This document shows, piece after piece, positions 1 through 13,400 of a stretch of 64,000 nt of DNA. Under the pieces are notes generated by a model that was not told where the DNA came from, ran no database searches, and saw only the letters and a list, made by a program, of their open reading frames with translations. This DNA comes from Eretmocerus hayati. Taxonomy: Eukaryota; Arthropoda; Insecta; Hymenoptera; Aphelinidae. Where the stretch lies: contig CM056741.1 in the NCBI GenBank assembly GCA_029851415.1, forward strand, positions 176,311,021 through 176,375,020. The letters run 5' to 3'. The position numbers and the translations under genes are program-made. Each line of letters begins with the position of its first letter. Positions within the stretch are counted from its first letter, which is position 1.

Positions 1-217
1 GTAAGGGGATCGATTTTCTTCACGATTGAAATGAACATGGCCATATATTCGCGGCGAGATCAGATATGTCGGGATTAACGAGTACGATTTTTGTTCATTA
101 ATAAATTGAAACCATTATGTTCGGATGGATTTTTTGAGCTTGAAGGAGTAAGGTAGTGCATTTTCTAGTAATATTCCAACTACTTGAGCAAAATTCCATT
201 GTTGGAATTTTATTTCA

Positions 218-404
218 AAATAGTATATTTCCGTACTGAGCGCGGTAGCCCATTTTGGGCACTAGGACAGTTTGTCTGTCGAGCGAAGCGAAACGCACAT
301 GTCCTCCAGTGCCCAAAATGGGCTTGCAAGCGAAGTGCGGATATATTTTTTCATTACGAGAACCCTAAAATCCTATTTAAACGCGGCATTTTTAGATTAG
401 AGTA
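218..404 (+). repeat. Dispersed repeat, copy 1 (187 bp)
   Basis: This segment recurs in the same orientation at 19496-19682 with only scattered substitutions. Both copies begin ATAGTATATTTCCGTACTGA and end just after GCATTTTTA. Inside is an imperfect hairpin whose arms (about 249-268 and 308-327) carry GCCCATTTTGGGCACT and its inverse. I see no terminal inverted repeat and no target duplication. It could be a short non-autonomous mobile element; the family is unknown to me. Confidence 0.7.
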
Positions 405-1441
405 TAATGAAAACTCTATTCATATATAGTGAGTAAGTAAGTACGAAGAAGTATTACTATGATCTCTCCATAATTAACAACTTTCTCCTGTTCGAACCGA
501 GTGGATATGCAAAAATTAGATAACTTGTGATGATCAAAGTTGAGAATCTGATCAACCTCTACGCCGTTGATTACAGTACTAATAGAACTTTTGATGTACA
601 AAAGCATTCCACGCAACACATCTTCTTTCAAGATAATTGCTACTCAACATAATTGTATTGAGTCTATTTGTAAGCTGTCTTACATCAACAAAGACGTCAA
701 GTGATACGATATGGTATTACAAAAGAAATATTTCAGGTAGTTTGTGAGGAATTCAACAATCTTTATTCAATACAATAAAATGAGAATTCTAAATTGTGTA
801 TCACAAATGTTCACCTTACCAACAATGTGTTTGTTCTTTGCTAGATTCATCTATTCGTATCCGACTACATCTCACTCAACAAGTCAACAATATTCCTTGG
901 AAAATTGTGACTCTCAAAAATGTTTGAAGATTAAGGACTGATAGCTAATAACTCTAAGAAAACTGTACAATTTCAAAAATGGTGCAAATTCTTATGATTC
1001 TGTAAAACACGCAACATATTATCATCCAACTTTACATTCACCAAGTTTTGGGATGCGAACAATTCAAAATAAATCTAAAGAAACTATCGCTACGCATGCA
1101 AGCTATTCAATTTTCTAGATGCATGAAAAATTCATGAAACTATCACACTCCTAAACTAATTACGGCTTCCGTGCATTTGCAACAGTATCATAGAACTCAA
1201 GACAAAAATTTTGCCCTCAAATTAGGGCTATCACAAAATGCACAACTCGATGAGATCTAGTCGTTTATCTAACTTATACTTACACCACTCATTCGCAACA
1301 CTAAAAACAGTCAATGATTCTCGTTCAATCGATGGAGGCTCTCAACTTTTTGAGAGTCAATCACTACAACTGTGATTATCTTGAGTGGTATCACTTCACA
1401 AATTGAATTCTTTTTTACAGTTCTGATGATCATATACTGGA
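405..1441. other. Flank 3' of the lipase gene, no gene seen
   Basis: AT-rich sequence with only short chance frames. It probably includes the 3' untranslated region of the minus-strand lipase gene that ends at 1442. The nearest canonical poly(A) signal I see in that orientation is the TTTATT near 763; which site is used cannot be told from sequence. Confidence 0.4.
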
Positions 1442-4400
1442 TCACCACGTACTACTCCGCCGTTTTAAGAAATTCATCGTCGCAGCCATGATTGGTTCGT
1501 TTAGCAACGGTTTGACGTCATTGGATAGTATGAAATCAAGATGACTGAATCGGTCGTCAGCTACTCGCTCCAACAGGACAACGTTAGGTAGACGTTTTGC
1601 CAATTCAATTGGGTTCTGGTTGATTTCATGTAAAAATATAAATTATTAAGAGTAAATGCAGTAGTCGTGCGATATGATTCAGGCATTGATATTTTTGAAG
1701 AATAGTATGGCTGGCTGACTTGGAAAATCATAGGATAAAGGAACAGAGCAAGTACAAAATAAGAAAATTTGGAATTCAATGGCACAAGAATGTGGAAATG
1801 AATCGCGAGTAAAAAAAGTTCCTGTTTGAATCAACTTATGTTGTCAAGGAGTTTCTTTGGGACATGTTCTGATTTTTATCAAACATCTAAAAAATTATGC
1901 GTAAAATTCAAATATTTCTCGAAACCGACTGTTCCGGACCAAAATATTATTATTCGACTACCTTGAATTTTCAGAAAAAACTGAGTCAGCATTTGAAAGT
2001 CCATTTGGATTGATGGATCTCCTGCAGGAAAATATTCCTGACTTACAAATAGCTTACGGCAATAAGTCTCACGGATTCTATTGACATTTTTGGGAAGATG
2101 GTCAAAGATGATAAAAGTCCTCTAATTTCGGTTTTCGTAATTCTGAATTTAATTCACACCTCTTCAATGGAAAATCATTCTCATATTTTTCATGGAAACT
2201 AATGATACTAAAGACGTTTATGAGCGTATAAATGAAATTTTAAAGTCCTCACCCCAGGCGAAACCAGTGCATCGCCTCCTCCGTAATACAGGGCAACAGG
2301 TGTCTTTATGTTCTCCAAATTGTAAGCGGGAGCATCAGCTTGGCCGTAGATTGCAAAGTTTCGTGTTAGTCCGTAATCAAACATTCGGAAATCTCCTAGA
2401 AATAAATTAATTTCATTAGATGATTCTCATGGGATGGATATGTTTCGAGTTGTACTTATATGGAAGTGTGTTTTGGTTTCATGATCGAATTTTAGCTCTA
2501 ATGGTACAATATAACACTGTGAGAAACTGGTTGAATTTTCAACCAACATTCCAACCACATTGGTGATTTCTCAACAAAGTGATTCCCAGTCACGTTGGTC
2601 GAAAATCCGGATTGAGCAACGTTTCGGCGATGATCATATCCGGATGGATGACTACCGGTCTGGGTTTGGCACGCAAAATTGGCCGACTCCTTTATGATGG
2701 GTTCGATTCGGGACCCATGAGATGAGTGAATGGTAGTCTCCGGACGACAATTTTGAGTCAGGAAAAAAATTTCCTCGTGGTTCATTGTAACCAAATAGAA
2801 AAAAATATAGTCAGCGTCCGTGTGAGCTTTTTTGGTGAAGAATCCAGGTTAAGCAACGTTTCCAAGATTCAGTATCCGGATCGGCAACCGCTCGTCTTTC
2901 GTTTGCCTAGTTCTTGGCCTTAAACAAGTTATGACCTTTACAAATTAACAAGGAGAGGTTTCCTTGTAGGTCCTGGATTCGTCCCAAACTTTGGAAATCA
3001 TCTTGTTTTAGTGAGAAATGAGGGTATCTCGAGGGTCTCAGTCCAATGGTCCTCCTATTCAGGGATCCAGTTATGGAGATTAGCACTGGCCATATGGGCC
3101 CATGTTGAAAGAGTCATATCTGTAGATATACTGCCAATGCTGACCTCCATAGCTGTACCCCAGGCCAGGAGCCCCATGGGACTTAGCCCTCGGAAATACC
3201 TTCATTTCTTACCAAAAAAAGATAGTTCAGACTTTGGGTCGAATCCAGGACCCGCAAGGTTGGACCTTTCTTTGTAAAACTTTGGTTCACCTGGATTTTA
3301 TCCAGAAAGACTCGCGCTGACGCCGCTGATGTTTCTTTCTACTTTTTTATGACAAAACATGAAGAAACTCATTTTTCTGAACCAAAATTGTAGCCCGGAG
3401 ACCACTACCTAAGTATTTATGTCACGAGTCACGTCAAAAACTACCAGGCTATTAAACATTCAACCACTGTGGTTGGAGTCTTTTTGAATAAAATTTTTAC
3501 AGCAAAGTCAATCTATCCTGGAAATATGTTATACGAGTATCCAAGGCGAAGTGATTCACTTGGGAAGACTGATTTGACGGTCCTATGCGTGAGGTTCCAA
3601 TTTGAGTTGAGATTGATTGAAGTTTGAATAATATGACGACTCACGTAATCAAGCAAGTCTTTAACTTTTATCATACTTACACGGATAAAAAATCGAAATC
3701 GATGTCTAAGTCCATGACCAGAGTAAAATAATTGGAGAATTATTTTCGCACAGCGCTTATGACTAGGGTTAGTCGTCCTCCAGAGGCTCATTTGAGTTGT
3801 TCAGAGTCAAAAAGGGCCAATGATGAGTTAATATTCTGGATTAAAGGACACTTTCATCTTCATCTTTTGAGACATATCTAAGGAAATTGTTGAAACTATT
3901 TCTTTACATAGAAAATATGATAGTGGTGTGAAAAAAGTCGTAACAAGATTCGTTACTAGTCGGCTTATAAGATGAATTCTTAGGACGGAATAATCTATGA
4001 AAGTTTTCGAAAGTTGACTTACTGTTAGCCCACTATGATTCTGAACAACTCATTTGATGCACAACCCTATGCTACCCACATTAGAGGATTATATGATATC
4101 GAATGGGTCCTCTTATCAAAAGTGGCAATGATTTTCAAAAAAACTCATCATCTCATCCTAAGCAGTCACCCCCAAGATGATCTTACCTGTTGCGATATTC
4201 TGACTGTAATGCTCGAGTGTATGCCTCGATGTTCCCGCGGGAAAATACGAGAATACCCATGGAACAAGGTTCTGAAAAATATAAAATTAATTAAAATTAT
4301 AATCGGATTCCCATAATATTATGATCCATTATTATCGACCAACATGTAATTCAAGATGTAATTACCTTATCCAATTGACTGGGATTATAACCAGAAACAA

Positions 4401-7400
4401 ACCACAACATATCTATACATAGTGGCCGGATAGGACTTTTATTGCTGCACAATGATTTCAGTATTCTCACAGTTGCTTTCGTACGTGGAAAGATTTCGTA
4501 GATTCTGGCTGCGTACAAAACAGTCTGTAGATTAAAAGAAATAAATTTGTTAATTGGGAAGAATTTTTGGAATAATGTCGAATTGATCTGATTTGTTATT
4601 GGATGATTCATATGACATTTAGATCAACATTCTCACAGACTATCGATGAAAACCATTGTAACTATTTCAGCAGAAGTCACACATTAAACCAGTGAGCTTG
4701 ATTATTTGAGACTCATTCATCTGTTTAGGTTGTGTATTTAGAAGCTCCCAGATCCTCTAGATGAAAGTCGATAAACATCTTTATTATATCCGGGTCGAGC
4801 CTGATGACTACTTGAAAATCAATCACGAATGAAATTTGAATGTTTATGCGTGCATCACGTTTTGACCCGGTGTATGATATTATACCACACGGTTAACACA
4901 TTTCTAACTAACCAGTAAAAGCTGAGTCATTTTTCTCATGCCTCCTTCACGAATGGGAAATTTTTATAGATCTATTAGCATCGGGCTGTCAATGACTCGA
5001 AGTAATCGCGTCTTTCATTGCAGACCTTCAGAGATTCGATAGAGAGGTCAACTGATTGAAATCAATCCGGAAGAGTAGCTTTCGTTCGGTTCGACGGAAG
5101 TTGAAATTTATGATTGGATTCTACATTCCTCAACACGATTCATTGTGCAACTACAACTTCTATGAGTTAAAATTCCGTTACGCTCAGAATTATTTTCGTA
5201 CGCTGAATAGTTTGAGATCAATTGATTTGTATTGGGCGATTTCAGCTACAGACTTAATTATTTTAAGTAATTCCTTAGAATTATTTTTCGAAACTTTTCT
5301 GTTTGTTATTTGTGGGAGCGATTTTTCTGATTACAATAAATTGATGATGATCATAATTGTTTGATAATTACATTTTTGAATGATCTTATCTTTGGAATTG
5401 ACTGCTTGTTTCGGTTAAAACGCGTGATCAGCATTTTGGCCGTCTATTTATCTCGGTTCGTAGAGCAAAGAATTTTATGTGGGCAGTAAGCCTTACTAAC
5501 TCCCTTACCCTCGAGCTTACTCTATAGTTTTCAAAATCACTAACTATCATTGTTTATCAGAATAAAATCTGGCTGGTATTGCATTACAATGATACATACT
5601 CTGTAATTTTTTATTATCACTCACAAATATTTTTTAATATCAAAGCAAGCTTCAAGATCTAAAAATGAGCTTAGAATTTATCAAAATGTTCATCAATTTA
5701 TGACTTGGAGATTCTAAGGTCACGGAAAAATTCAATTGTTTTCACTCTAGATGACAAAATTTGAAGCTTTTGGCCTGTTTATAACGACGAAATATGAATA
5801 TCATGCCATTCACACTTTGCAAAGGGACAGAGAATAAGGTGAAGATCGTGTGAGTTGGCAGATAAATGCGTCAAAAATCTCAGTCACTATACGAACTAGT
5901 GTTATATCATTTGAATTAAAATAGAAATTAAAATCAGAGCCCTGTTCGACTTTCTAGAACTACTTTTATTTCATAATGATTATAATGAGTTGAACAATTC
6001 CACGATGATGAATGAGTTCATCACCCTGAGGAGTGATATTAATCTGCAAAGATCTTATACTAATCCTAAATTGTGTCAACTATCAAAGAAAATAGTCCCC
6101 TAATCTCAAGGGCATGACTTCATCCCATCGTACCAAGGGTAGAATTTTCTCAAGAGATATTTCCCAAGTCTGCCCAATTAGACATTAGAAAAAAGTCTAA
6201 ATTTTAAACGAATTTGGATAAACTTGTTCCAATTTGACCGCAGACCGCCAAAGGCTATACTTTGTATAGCCTTTGGCGGTCTACGGTCAAACAGTACGGT
6301 TGTATAACATGGGCTGGGGTCAGAAATCACCCAACTGGTTGTCTTTTGGCGGGAACTCGGTGGCAACCACTGATGGCTTGCACACAAAATTGGCATTTTC
6401 CCCACAGCGAATATGGCGTTGAACACCTACGTGACTCATGAGATTCGTAGATGTCGGTCCCCGGGCGACATTTTTGGGTTAGAAAGACAAGTTTCTTCAT
6501 ATTTCTTCATTAACAAATAGACAAAAAGAAGATCTGGGGTGGCCAAACGAGCCTTTTCGGTCAAAAATCTAAGTCGAGCAACATTTTTGGGGTTCGTATG
6601 CAGACCGCTCACCTCACGCTTGCTTAGTTCTTGATCACAAACAAGTTATAGGCTTTGCGAACCAAGACGCACGGTCACCAATTCGGATACTGAATCGCGA
6701 AAACGTCGCTTAACCTGGATTTTCGACCGAAAAGGCTCGCGCGGATGCTGCCGTTGTTCATTTCTATTTTTATTTGTAAAAACATGACAAAACTTGTTTT
6801 TCTGGCCCAAAAATGTCGTCCGGACTCCACCATCCACCAATCTCATGGGCTCCATATTCATCCTCATATTCGCTAGCCGAAAGACAAAGATGTCAACCGG
6901 TAGTCACCGGGTTGAATTCGACTGTCAACCTGGTGCGAGTTTCGTGGAAAGTCAACCAACTTTTTACAATTTCGTTTTTCAAACTATGTATTCAAACTAG
7001 ATCCAGTTCATATTCAGGCGGTTTCTGAAGTTAATCATCAGAATTACGTCACCTTGATTGCTTCGGTGTTGGACTTGAGGAATTTGATAATGGGTCGAGG
7101 TGGTGCCTGCCAAAACGCCACTGGAGCCAAACTGATCAGTAGCCAAACTTTGTCGTTGTACTCTGGTCTTGTTGATAATAAAACGTAGCTGATTGTTGTA
7201 CCCATCGAATGGCCGATGTATATCAGGTTTTGTTCTCCTGTTCGGTCCAATACATAATCTATGATCGCTGGCATATCATATATTCCAATTTCGTGGAAAC
7301 TGTCGAACATGAAAAATAAAATAATTAATTATTAGATTGCATTCTGCACATTCTAAACATAATTTCAAATACAAAAGAAGATTGATTAATAGGATGATTA

Positions 7401-10400
7401 GTTTCCAATCACTGTTTGATTTTAAGACGATAAACTTGAGTTCAGATCGCAAAAGTGTTGTTTGACGTTTGACGAACCCTGCTATTCAAATATTTTACTT
7501 CTCTCACGCTTGCTTCACTGATCAGGGAATTTTGGATTTCTTGCTACATCTTTTTCATAAATCAAACTTCTACGTTTTTTTGATTCACAATCGATACCCT
7601 TATTCGAATTGGCTGAATTTATTGCTGGGTACTTTCGATATAACCTTACTCTACGAGATTCATTTTGAAAAGTCTAGAATGCCTCTTATAATCTTCATTC
7701 ATTTTAATTCGCCTGATACAATTGTTGGTATATTTCCTTTTGTATTTTTTGCTTGTAATTCTATACATTATTCCAGGACCACTATTATCAATTTTTATAA
7801 ACTTCATGAGAAGTTTCTCAAGAATCTGGAGACGATTGGTAAACAGGAGTTCGAATTTGAATCTTTCCTCAAAAAAATAATGTTGACACGTATTGCTTCA
7901 TTCATAAAATCGTGTAGACTCAACCATACTCCAACATTCAAATGCTTTTCCTAGCATCAGATATCAAAGAATACTCTAGAAATCAACGTCAACACTCAAT
8001 TTTAGCGATCAAGGGAAAGTAGAATCGTAGAAATACGAACGTATCTGCAGTGTATAATCAAACACATTTTCCATAACTATAAGACCAAAACCAAACTAGG
8101 ATACGTCGATAATTTCATAGCAAGCATGATTTGATACACAGTGGTCATCTAGTCAGGAGAATAGCTCGAATTATGTGTTGCATCAAGTTGATGAAGGTCA
8201 ATCGATGACAGAACTGTCAATCAGATTTGAATAAACACGAGAAAACAAGATCTTTTTATAGCATGAGAAAAATTCATCAAATGCTCATTTCAAATTCCAA
8301 GTACATTCCTCTTGCAGAAAATTGAGAGGTTATCTCTATGAAACACAATAGACTACTCATAAGAGAATGCCAATGATGTAAGCATGTATTCGCACAAAAG
8401 TAAGTCAAGACCGTTATTCGATAGCGGTATTGATTACAGATCAATTAATGCTTGGGTAGGAAAAAAAATTTCAATTGGTGTTAACGACCCATTGATTCCA
8501 TAACGGGTCCTCATTTTTCCTAACCAAACGAGGAAAAATTCCGAAGAAACCATGTAAGTACTTGAGAATGACTTGGCTCGAGATGGAATTCTTTTGATGT
8601 TATCGTGATTATTAAGTGCATCATGCGATTCGGAGATGATTTTTCATGACTATCGGCTATGTAAAGTATGATGCACTAATGAAAGTGCAAACAGACAATC
8701 AAAGTCTAGTGATGATTCTGAAACTTTTTGTATCATCTGTGATGTGACAGTCGTTGCTTTGATGATGCGTTTTGTTAGTGGCAGAATGATCAGTCTAGCT
8801 CAGGAAAGACATTTTTTTACATCAAAAAAATGAAAATTATGTATGATTGACGCATCACATGAATTTCATTCATGAAAGTCTCATCCCGAGAAATTACACC
8901 AGAGCGGAAGAGTGATCGATAAAATATTTCACGCATTCATATCTGCTGGCAAATTATTTTTTTTAGCGCGAATGCGAAGTCATCACAATTTTATTGTGTG
9001 CGTGCGTTGCTTCCAACTAAAGACCGTGTTTTCTTTTCTTTTCGATCAGACGCTGATCAGAAGTCAATACTTCCTGGAATTGATGTTTATTATGGAATGA
9101 GGTTGATTACCTGTAATGCCAGAATTCTGGGTCAAAATCGGGCCTGAGAGTCACATGAGAACGTGAATAGGTGTTGCCTCGGGCGTTGCCAAGCCAAACG
9201 TCAAAACCTGCGTCGGCCATCATGAATGCTGGAATTGAAAATTGAAGTCATCATCTTTTGCTTTCCTAAATATTATTGCAGAATTATGAAAATAAACTTT
9301 TGAGACAGCCGTGATGGTTACAATCAAATTCAATCGATTGATTACACAGGCCCACAAGAAAAGTTTTATGATCGAAAAAGGTGGAATTCATAATTCTTAC
9401 GTATTTTGTGCTGCTGAACATGAGTCTGAATCTGAACTCAGCACCTTCTCCTGGCCATTTTCGAGTTATGGCCATATTTATAGGTTACAATAATACCTGA
9501 GTATGAGTTTTTGCGTACAGGCGCCGTGCAACCCGGGAAATTATATTTCGTTTACATGTAACTCAAAATTTTGACGATAAGATGTTTGACACGAGTTGTC
9601 CAATATTATCATCTAAATTGCGATGGACAACTCCACAACTTGTCTTTTGTGACCAATCACAAGTGTATCGGGAATGAAGAAGAGTAACTTGCCCTCGGAT
9701 ACTCCGTAACTTACGGTTTATTCATAAAAATTTCCCAATCTTTTCCAATTTGGGTTAAACGACGAATCATCTAGGTCAAGTTAGATGAATATAAAGCCTG
9801 GATAACTCGTCGTTTAGCCCAAATTGGTACAGGTTTTGAGATTCCTGTGAACAAAGTTCAGCGTGCACGGTGACCGCATCGCCTTAAAGACAACTTCAGG
9901 ACTCTTACACCAAAACGGAGGGCGAGATAGTTTTAGCCATCAAATCTTACGCCAAAAACATATTTTTTGAGAATTCTTGTACCCTCTACGAAGCGATAAA
10001 ATCCCTAGATGCGCTAGGATTCCCTAGGCAGGGTACTTTTGTTCTATACCAAAATAGTGACTAGATAGGTCAAAACCATAGACGGAACCGGATTCTACGT
10101 CCAATTTTCTGATCGGAAACGTGTTTTTCGAGAATTTTCAGTGACGTCGGAAAGCTGGAAACAACGCGAATACGACCGTGGACCACACATCGGGCGCTGT
10201 ATCAGCATACTAATCCTACATTATACATAATGAGAGTCATTTTTTTAGTGGTTCTTATCCTGCCTCCTATTTATGGCTCCTAACATCGTTGGAATTTTCA
10301 AACAAATATGTTGATACAAAATTTGACTTAGATCCTACCCTCATTTTTGACCTATCTAGTCACCATTTGAAAGTAAATAGAGCGCCTTGGGAATCTCAGC

Positions 10401-13400
10401 ACATTGAGAATTTTCTTTAGCTTCCTACTAGAGAGTACCAAAATTCTCGAAAAATAGTTCTCGGCGAAAAAATTTCATGCCAAAATGACCCGGTCCCTAC
10501 TTATACTGTAATCGGTCTTGATTTGCCTCTAAAATACAAAAACTCAGTTTCAAATATTACCCATGAACAAGTTCAGGAAAAAGGTGCTGTTCTTAGTTCG
10601 GATTTGTGTTCAGTCGCTCATAATTGTCAGACGTATCTCCCACGCTCTGTGATCAAAAACTTCCTTTGTGGGCCTGTGGAGTATTGGAAGAAGACAGAAT
10701 CAAAATTGAAAAAAGTTGAAGAGAATTTTAAAAAGTCCATAAAAAGACGAATTAATCAAAATGAGTCAAGCCGTGCTCGTTCCACTTTCAAAATCTGTCT
10801 CAACTTCTTTTAATGCGCAATCCTTTTGAAATTGAAATCGGTCAATTGCACGGAAAACAGCCAATAAATAGATGAATACAACAAATCACGTGCCACAGTA
10901 TCATTGGCTTATCACTGAGAATTGGGGGTCTTGGAACTTTTGGCATTCCACCTATAACAAGTGCAAGCTAGTAGATTTCACAGTACCTCCTGGAAAATTT
11001 GGATTTTCAAAGGCTCGACTAATTTTTCGAATTTTCTCTTCATCCATTCCAAAACTATCGACGACTTATTGTTTTCATGTCTGTCCATAATTATGAGCAT
11101 CCGTACTGAAAGGGTTAAACTATACTCATTGTCAATCAGAACGAGACGCGAATATTTTAGAAAAATTTTTTTGACCAGTGTAATCGTTCTCATACATCTA
11201 AATCCGGCTTCTAAGCATCAACAATGACATTCTGTTACACAAATTTGACCCCGATAGCTCGTTTTAGATATAATGCTGTTGATTTGTCAGAATCAGACTG
11301 GATTGTTACAATCTGTCCTCTTTCCGTTGATTCTCCTTCGTAATACTCTGCGAAACTGCAAAATATTATATTGATTCACAAAAGAAATTGACGAGAAAGA
11401 ATTTGAAGAAAACTGAGCTAAGAAAAGCATTGCAAAATGGAATGGAATGATATCAAATCAAACGAATTCACGATTATAATGGCTTAGCTTATTGAGTTTT
11501 GACGCATTCTGGCCATTTTGCCTCGGTGATAATTCCGTTATTTCCCTCTGCAGTGATGATGATCAATGTCAACAAAACTAAGTCCTCAATAGTCGATTTG
11601 ATATAAAAAAAAATTTCACCGTCATAGAGAGTCGAAGATTATTTACACTTTGCCGCAGACTATTAGATGAAATAGTATAGACCGGTTCACCTTGACCGAC
11701 ATGATCGCGATATCAGAGCTCGAGCTCGCGAATAAAGTAAAACATATTCAAATGCGTCATGCAAAAGTCAAGCGCATCTGTTCATTGTCAAGGCGTAGAT
11801 ATATACAGGTTTGGATAATAATAAGTAAATCACGAATCGCAGACGTATATAAGTAGTCAGGTCACTTTGCTCTATCTCAGTTCTCGTGCATAATAATACT
11901 ATTGTTTCTTGCTTAATCGTGAATTTGAATGCAATCTCTGAGATTAGGTGTTGATAAGATTGAAATGAGGATTCTCCAGGAGAAGCTATTATATTGTTCG
12001 ATGATAGACAAAGAAGTTTGAATCTCATTTGATTCCATAGTAAACGTGATGAGAAGAAACATGGGAACGTTACTATTGATGAACCAATCAAATTCAAGGG
12101 CGGAAATTTATGAAAACAGATGGTGACCTGGTTACTAGAATCATTGAAAACTAGATTTCTTCAATTAAAAATCAATTTATTTGGGTAGCCTTGCTTGCTA
12201 CGCTGTTTAATACTCAGAATAAAATTGTCTGAATGTTGCTATCAGATAGAAACAATACCATTGACTTTTTTTTTTAACTCCGAAGTGACGAATTAACGGC
12301 TCAAAATATTGGAACACAAAGAAGTTTACTTTTCGAGTGATGTTGTCTGAACCAAAAATATTCAGCGGGTTACCTAACGACCGTAAGTTTGAATTTCGTC
12401 TGACTGAAGCATGGGTCGAGGAACAATAGTGCATGTCGATACAGGGGTGGAAAAACTTTTGTTCGCTCCCGAGTGTGGGTTTCCGGACTGAGCCGTAGGC
12501 GAATGCCGCAATCAACACAGGATGCGAAATACAGGTTTTACACCCGTGTATATATCGAACTGTGTTTTTCGACAAACTGTGCAAGAAATTGAAAAATCAG
12601 TGCGGAAAAGACACTTTCCCGAGGTGTCGAAAAGACATTTTTCAGCGTGTCGAAATAGTACATTTCTATACGAGGGCGGGAATGTTGGTTTCCGCACAAA
12701 GAGTGATATTTTCCGGACCGAGCCCAAGGCGAGGGTCGGAATTATCACGAGAATGCGGAAACCTTCCCGCCCCAGTGTCGAATACTATTTTCCATCCCCT
12801 GTGTGGGATAGAAAATCAAGAAACCCGTGCGGAAAAGTCATATCCCGCTAAGAAGATGGAAAAAGTACTTTTCGATACACGGGTGTAGAACTTATTTTCT
12901 GCATCCTCGTGTTGATTCCGACCTTCGCCTACGGCTCAGGCCGGAAACCCAACACTCGGCCCCGAAAAAAAGTTTTTCCACCCTTGTATCGAAATGTACT
13001 ATTTTCATCGTCTGTGCGGAAAAGAGCCGTTTTTTGAGTTTCTTTCCCACGCCGACGATGGAAAAATAGTATTCGATACTCGGGCGGGGTGGTTTCCGCT
13101 TCCGAGCGATGATTGCGACCCTCGCCAAGGCTCGGGCCGGAAAAACATCACTCGGTCCGCGGAAACCAACATCCCGCCCTTGTATTGAAATCTGCTATTT
13201 TGAGAAACTGTGAGAGAAAGTGAAAAATCAGTGCGGAAAAAATACTTTCTCGCACAGTGTGTCAAAAAAATTATTAATTTAATTATTCACGAAAGTCAAC
13301 GCAAATCCATGAATATTTCCCATCATAATGATCACTATTCACACAGGCAATGTAAAACAAAACGAGTGATTTGTGGTGGTGTTTATGATTTAGATGTGGC

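Noticed and set aside
7469..7954. 161-codon plus-strand frame inside lipase intron 3
   Set aside because: The first codon is TTG, the composition is that of random AT-rich DNA (Phe, Ile, Leu, Asn) and no motif or splice site supports it. It is long for chance but not enough to call.
12510..13265. Several overlapping 80-125 codon frames on both strands
   Set aside because: They all lie in the CGATACA repeat cluster and contain the same repeated peptide patterns in different phases.
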